From JBDKTH01 sp964558295 (GTDB lineage: Bacteria > Planctomycetota > Planctomycetia > Pirellulales > Thermoguttaceae), in NCBI GenBank assembly GCA_964558295.1, contig CAZLDQ010000067.1, positions 1 to 25,794 of the forward strand: a stretch of DNA of 25,794 nucleotides. The letters run 5' to 3'. This document shows positions 21,861 to 25,794 of this stretch, in pieces (positions within the stretch are counted from its first letter, which is position 1; each line of letters begins with the position of its first letter). A program made the position numbers and the translations under genes. Under the pieces are notes generated by a model. The model did no database searches and had not been told where the DNA came from. It saw only the letters and a list, made by a program, of their open reading frames with translations.

Positions 21861-21950
21861 GGCGTCCCGCACGTCTCTCGCCGAAAGAGAGGGAGTTTTC
21901 GGGTCGAGAGGTTACGGCCGAGGAAGATGAGGGATACATACGCCCTAGCG
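21855..21950. terminator. Nested inverted repeat between convergent genes, likely bidirectional terminator
   Basis: CGCTAGGGCGT (21855-21865) and ACGCCCTAGCG (21940-21950) are perfect 11-bp inverted arms. Each contains the TAG stop of the gene entering from its side (coaX at 21858-21860, glycoside hydrolase at 21947-21945). Between them CTCTCGCCGAAA (21875-21886) pairs with TTTCGG (21897-21902) and CGAGAG (21905-21910), giving a 12-bp stem with a 2-nt bulge. No long T-tract is present on either side. Confidence 0.55.
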
Positions 21951-24539
21951 AATCTCGACCTCATACCAGACGGTCTTATACTGCGGACTGAGTGTGACCA
22001 GGGCCTTACCGTCCTGCGACTTAGCAGCCAGCGCCGGGCCGCGGTTGCCGGCTTCGTCCAAGGGGTAGACGTGGACTCGCGGGGCGGCAACCGGCAGGGT
22101 GAGTTGGGCCGGGATGCCTTCGCAAAGCAAGGGGGCTTTACCCCATTGGTTGTCCAGCGTGACCTTGTCGCCGTCGAGTGTGCGCAGCTTCGCGTCGGTG
22201 TTCTGCACCAAGCCCGTGGCAGCGAGGAGGATTCGTCCTGGGCGGTCAAACCCCTTGCCATCGATTGCCACGAGCGACACCGTGGCCCAGTCGAGCCGGG
22301 TCGCACCGATCTGGAGCGTCACGTCGCCCAACTGGAACGTGCGCCCGCGCACAAAGCCGGTGAAGAGCTTACTCGCGGGCGTGTCGACGGTGAAGTAGCC
22401 GGCCCCGGCCTGGCTGAGGTTCCAGCGGAGTTGGCCGGTGTCGGAGACGAACTCTTTCGTGTCGGCCGCCAACTCCGGCAGCTTCGTCGCCTGCGTGCTG
22501 CGCAGGTCGACCGCCGTAGCGTGCAAGAGCGACTGCCGGGGGTCGAGCCCGAAGTTGTCGGCTGTGATCGTCCAGGCGCTGAGCGTCTCGTAGAGCTTCT
22601 GGCGTTCCGCATCGCGCGACACGGGAACGATCAGCGTCTTGCGTGCGGGAACCACATCGCCGCGGCGGAACATGGCCACACAAGCCGGCATGTGGACCAG
22701 ACGGCTCGTATCCCCCTTGATGTCAAAGTAGCCGCTGAGCTGCTTGGGCTCGAAGTCCGTGTTGTGACCGTAGGAGAAGCTGAAGATCCCGTCCCAGCCC
22801 TGGAATGCGCCGAACGCGGCGATCATCGGAAAACCTTCCGCCGCATAAACGATCGGCGCGGGATGGTTGTACTCGCTGACCGTGTAGGCCATGCCGGCCA
22901 CCCGTTTCATGGCTAGGGCGGCCAGAGTCCCGCCCGCAGAGTTCACTAGGGCCCGGTTGTTGACGTACCAATTGCGCGAATCCCAGGGGCGTCCGGGGAA
23001 ATGGGGATGGTTCCAGTACGAATGAGCGTCGAGGTAGTCCAACTCGGCCTGGATGTGTGTCGGGCTGTAGTTAAGCTGCGTGCCCGAAACGATCGGCCGC
23101 ACCTTAAGTTCGTCCTTCAGGTAGCGGTACATTCCCAGCCAGTAGTTGTGCTCGGTATCCCAGAGAAAATCGACAAAATCGTTCTGGGCCGCCTTGGTCA
23201 GGCTCATCGTCTTACGGCGGAGCACGGGGACGCTGTCGTCTTCCAGCCGCTGCGTGCGTTCCAGCCCGACGATCCCGCCGGGGCGTAGGGAAACGTCGGC
23301 CAACTCGTAGGTACCCGGCTGGAGGCCGGTCACCGTGAGCCGGGCGTTCGCGTCGTCCTGCTTGGCGATGAAGGTGAACCGATACGACTTCCACTCCGGC
23401 CCGACGTCCACCTGGGCGGAAAAGCCAAGACGCTCGTAGGGGGCATGGGCCTGCATGCAGTTGAAGCTGATCTTCCGCTTCGCATCCGCGCGAAGCCAAA
23501 CACTCAGCGTGTAAGGCGTATCTTTCTTCACTGCCAGCTTGGCTTGGGAGAACTGGGGATGCCAGGGAATACGCCCCGGACTGGTGACCACGACGCACAG
23601 AGCCCGACGGCCTTCCGGCCCCTTCGGCTCGACCGACCAGCGCACCGCGGTCTTCTCGTCGCGTTCCAAGTGCCAGTTGCGCTCGGGCGCCTCGGCGAAG
23701 TCGCCCCCTTTGAGCATCTCCTTGCCCAAGGGCCACTCGCCCGCCTTCCATGCCTGGCGGAGCTGTTCCGTGCTGGCGTACTTCCTGCGCAGCCAGGCGT
23801 TCCAGAGCTTCTGGTAGGTCGTGGCGTAGGGTTCCGGCAGATTGTCGAGACTACCGCTGCCCCACTGGGCGTAAAGCGCATTCTCGTTGTTGATCTCCAC
23901 CATGGCCACGGCCGGTTCGTCGGCATAGGCCTTCTTGGTGTAGGGGTTCACATGGGTCAACAGGTCGCGGGCGTATTTCTTTTGCAATTCGATCATCCGC
24001 GGCTCGAAATTGTCGAGCCCCTTGTCGTACTTCGGCCGTTCCTCGCGGGCCACGAATCCCTCGGCCTTGTCAAACCAGCGGGAAACGTGGAGATTGATGT
24101 TCGTGTAAATGCCGTGCTGTTTGAGCTGGTAGATCAGGTAGTCGAGCCGTTCGAGCCGTTCGGGGTCGATGGTCAACTTGTTGGGGCTGTTGCCCCAGAT
24201 TGAGCGATTGTCCATGTGGTGCATGCGCACGCAGTTGATGCCCAGGTAGGCCAAGCGGGCGGCGAGCCGTTCGGCTTGCTCATGGCTGGGAAAGCAGGCA
24301 TCGAAACAGATGTTCGTGGCCCACAGGCGAAGCGGTCCGGCATCGGTCGCCAAGTGTCCGTCCTTGACCTGGACAAAGCCCTGCTCGCCGGCCGTTTCGT
24401 GAAGCCAGACAGCCACGCTGGTCACGTTCTTCGGGGCGTCGTACGTGACGGTGAAGGGGAACAACGGCTCTTCCGCCTGGAGCGAGCCCCAGACACCGAC
24501 AGTCAACACAAGGGTGCAAAACAGGGTGCGAACCAGCAT
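21945..24539 (-). CDS. Large secreted clan GH-A glycoside hydrolase with inserted carbohydrate-binding-like domain
   Basis: An 864-residue exported protein. Residues 1-22 are a signal peptide (cleavage near LQA-EE). A TIM-barrel-like catalytic region spans about 45-265 and 440-600. LGINCVRMHHMDN (99-111) and INLHVSRW are GH5/GH42-like. NNEN (217-220) puts the acid/base at Glu219 after Asn218. VSEYNHP (554-560) offers the nucleophile Glu556. Between the two lies a beta-sandwich resembling a CBM4/9-type module (about 275-420, including TPYTLSVWLRADAKRK and EWKSYRFTFIAKQ). The C-terminal 260 residues are beta-rich. The substrate is unknown, perhaps a plant or algal polysaccharide. ATG at 24539 starts the signal peptide and has AAAGGA 7 nt upstream; that site lies in a hairpin stem. 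The frame is open to 24602. Confidence 0.82.
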   Translation of the reverse strand: MLVRTLFCTLVLTVGVWGSLQAEEPLFPFTVTYDAPKNVTSVAVWLHETAGEQGFVQVKDGHLATDAGPLRLWATNICFDACFPSHEQAERLAARLAYLGINCVRMHHMDNRSIWGNSPNKLTIDPERLERLDYLIYQLKQHGIYTNINLHVSRWFDKAEGFVAREERPKYDKGLDNFEPRMIELQKKYARDLLTHVNPYTKKAYADEPAVAMVEINNENALYAQWGSGSLDNLPEPYATTYQKLWNAWLRRKYASTEQLRQAWKAGEWPLGKEMLKGGDFAEAPERNWHLERDEKTAVRWSVEPKGPEGRRALCVVVTSPGRIPWHPQFSQAKLAVKKDTPYTLSVWLRADAKRKISFNCMQAHAPYERLGFSAQVDVGPEWKSYRFTFIAKQDDANARLTVTGLQPGTYELADVSLRPGGIVGLERTQRLEDDSVPVLRRKTMSLTKAAQNDFVDFLWDTEHNYWLGMYRYLKDELKVRPIVSGTQLNYSPTHIQAELDYLDAHSYWNHPHFPGRPWDSRNWYVNNRALVNSAGGTLAALAMKRVAGMAYTVSEYNHPAPIVYAAEGFPMIAAFGAFQGWDGIFSFSYGHNTDFEPKQLSGYFDIKGDTSRLVHMPACVAMFRRGDVVPARKTLIVPVSRDAERQKLYETLSAWTITADNFGLDPRQSLLHATAVDLRSTQATKLPELAADTKEFVSDTGQLRWNLSQAGAGYFTVDTPASKLFTGFVRGRTFQLGDVTLQIGATRLDWATVSLVAIDGKGFDRPGRILLAATGLVQNTDAKLRTLDGDKVTLDNQWGKAPLLCEGIPAQLTLPVAAPRVHVYPLDEAGNRGPALAAKSQDGKALVTLSPQYKTVWYEVEIR

Positions 24540-24546
24540 GCTTCGG

Positions 24547-24594
24547 TCCTTTCGCTCAAAGAGAATCCTCTCCAGCCTAATGAGGGCGAAAGGA
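24547..24594 (-). promoter_or_regulatory. Hairpin that would sequester the glycoside hydrolase ribosome binding site
   Basis: TCCTTTCGC (24547-24555) and GCGAAAGGA (24586-24594) are perfect 9-bp inverted arms. On the minus-strand transcript the arm nearer the start codon reads GCGAAAGGA and contains the Shine-Dalgarno AAAGGA, 7 nt before the ATG at 24539. The 30-nt loop holds a further AGAG/CTCT mini-stem. It lies 11 nt after the stop of the upstream glycosyltransferase gene. Confidence 0.5.
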
Positions 24595-24605
24595 AAAAGC
24601 AAGTC

Positions 24606-25694
24606 TTACGCGGCTCGTCGCTTGACAACCTGCGAGAAGGCACTTTCGATGGCCGTGGCCTGGCTTTCCGGCGAGAAGAATTCGCGAACCCGTCGGCGGC
24701 CGGCTTCACCATACTGCTGGCGACGCTCCGGATCGGTGAGCAACTCCCGAAGGGCTTCGGCCAACGCATGCGAATTGGTCGGAGGAACCAGCCGGCCGGT
24801 CTGGCCGTCGAGCACGCATTCGGCGACCCCGCCGACGGCGGTCGACACCACGGGCAAGCCCGCAGCCATGGCCTCCAGGAGAACCATGGGCATGCTCTCC
24901 TCCAACGAGGCCAACACGCAGACGTCCATTGCGGTCATCAGTTCGGGGACATCGTCGCGATGCCCCGTCCAGACGATTCGATCGGCCACGCCCAGTTCGG
25001 CCGCCGTCGCTTCCACTTGCGCGACATAGCGGGCGTCCTGCTTGCTGCCAACGACCAATAGCCGGGTCTGAGGCACGGCCGTCAAGATCTCCGGAAGAGC
25101 CCGCACCAGGTAAAGATGGCCTTTTCGAGGGATCACGTTGCCGATCGCGCCGACGATCAAGCTCGCCTCGTCAACGCCCAACGAGGCCCGCATCCTTGCC
25201 CGCGAGTCGGACGGCACGGCGGCAATTCGCCGGTCGTCGACAAAATTGTGGATCGTCACCAGACGACTGGGCCAGACCAGATTGTGCGTCTGATGATAAT
25301 GCCGCGTGGCCTCGGAAACGGCGATCACCAGATCGTTGAACATCCAGTGCAGTTGAATCAGCCGACTGTGGGCAGTGGCTACCGTGGGGGCGTGGCAAAA
25401 CCAGCGCAACAGTACGCCGAAGAAATGAGCTCGACTCATGTGGGTATGCACGACGTCGATGCCCCGTTCGCGGATCAGAGCCGATATTCGGCGCAATTCG
25501 TCCGGCGGCCAACGATGCAGGTCTGAGGCGATGACTTCCACCGGCTCGGAGGCCACCTGTTCGGCAATCCAAGCTGTTGGACGGCAAACCAGCGTGACTT
25601 CATGGCTCCGGCGAACCAGTTCCCGGGTCAGGAGCAGGCAATGGTTCACCGCCCCATTGACCGTCGTCCCGGAGATGATTTCCATGATCCGCAT
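24606..25694 (-). CDS. Family 4 (GT-B) glycosyltransferase
   Basis: A 362-residue cytoplasmic retaining glycosyltransferase that would add a sugar from a nucleotide donor to a lipid or polysaccharide acceptor. The N-terminal acceptor domain begins MRIMEIISGTTVNGAVNH and includes IDVVHTHMSRAHFFGVLL and LVIAVSEATR. The C-terminal donor domain starts around IVGAIGNVIPRKGHLYLVRALP (about 185). It has the phosphate-contact Arg/Lys (PRKG) and the EX7E motif in SLEESMPMVLLEAMAAGLPVVST (about 270-292). ATG at 25694 is preferred over the open frame to 25784 because it starts the fold and has AGGG about 7 nt upstream; ATG at 25685 is possible. It precedes the glycoside hydrolase gene by 66 nt on the same strand, so co-transcription is possible. 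Acceptor and donor are unknown. Confidence 0.9.
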   Translation of the reverse strand: MRIMEIISGTTVNGAVNHCLLLTRELVRRSHEVTLVCRPTAWIAEQVASEPVEVIASDLHRWPPDELRRISALIRERGIDVVHTHMSRAHFFGVLLRWFCHAPTVATAHSRLIQLHWMFNDLVIAVSEATRHYHQTHNLVWPSRLVTIHNFVDDRRIAAVPSDSRARMRASLGVDEASLIVGAIGNVIPRKGHLYLVRALPEILTAVPQTRLLVVGSKQDARYVAQVEATAAELGVADRIVWTGHRDDVPELMTAMDVCVLASLEESMPMVLLEAMAAGLPVVSTAVGGVAECVLDGQTGRLVPPTNSHALAEALRELLTDPERRQQYGEAGRRRVREFFSPESQATAIESAFSQVVKRRAA

Positions 25695-25794
25695 GTGCCA
25701 CCCTGCTCGGGCCGACCAGCCCCTAGAACGGTTATCGGTCGCAAGACACAGGCGGTTTAGCTTCTGCGCAAAGTTGGCCGACAAGGTGCTAGCA

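Overview
The window is a GC-rich bacterial chromosome segment, most likely from a member of the Planctomycetota and probably of the Pirellulales/Thermoguttaceae type. The lineage call rests on family flavour recalled from knowledge, not on a search. The cues are a secreted PQQ-propeller protein with a WPGWRGPRGDG start, a ceramidase-fold protein with GGDQNP at its catalytic loop, an XRE-like regulator with a conserved PWHAVGKRRT tail, a Cys-rich secreted protein, and many secreted proteins with no known partner. No insertion sequences, phage genes, CRISPR arrays, tRNAs or rRNAs were seen. Nearly all other long open frames are antisense or offset shadows caused by high GC.

Layout. 1-477 (-): the first half of a UDP-glucuronate decarboxylase, cut by the window edge. 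689-937 (+): a small membrane protein that looks C-terminally truncated. 969-5394 (-): a probable operon in transcript order hisI, hisG, ridA-like, PhoB-type response regulator, PhoR-type histidine kinase. 5855-6403 (+): a short GT2-like protein with an eroded metal site. 6404-7042: a gene-free, hairpin-rich stretch leading to an XRE-like regulator (7043-7564) that has a perfect inverted repeat beside its ribosome binding site. Then come galK (7845-8993, +), a Cys-rich secreted protein (9142-9717, -), ribBA (10011-11243, +), a transglutaminase-like/TPR protein (11475-12965, +), a divergent PilZ protein (13234-13674, +) and a ceramidase-fold protein (13921-15303, +). On the minus strand a PQQ-propeller protein and a class C beta-lactamase-fold serine hydrolase form a pair (18180 to 15457). 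Divergent from them is a secreted protein of unknown function (18491-19414), followed by rpmA, obg and coaX on the plus strand. The right end carries a GT4 glycosyltransferase and a large secreted clan GH-A glycoside hydrolase on the minus strand.

Functionally the window mixes housekeeping (histidine, riboflavin and CoA synthesis, ribosome assembly), carbohydrate work (UXS, galactokinase, two glycosyltransferases, a glycoside hydrolase) and a large share of exported proteins.

No complete undescribed multi-gene system was recognised. The most interesting signals are structural or single-gene: degenerate 7-nt tandem arrays at two loci (one spanning a stop codon, one arranged as inverted arms between obg and coaX); a nested inverted repeat that holds the stop codons of two convergent genes in its outer stem; a hairpin that would hide the ribosome binding site of the glycoside hydrolase; a perfect operator-like repeat in front of the XRE-like gene; and a ceramidase-fold protein that appears to lack the family's catalytic serine.
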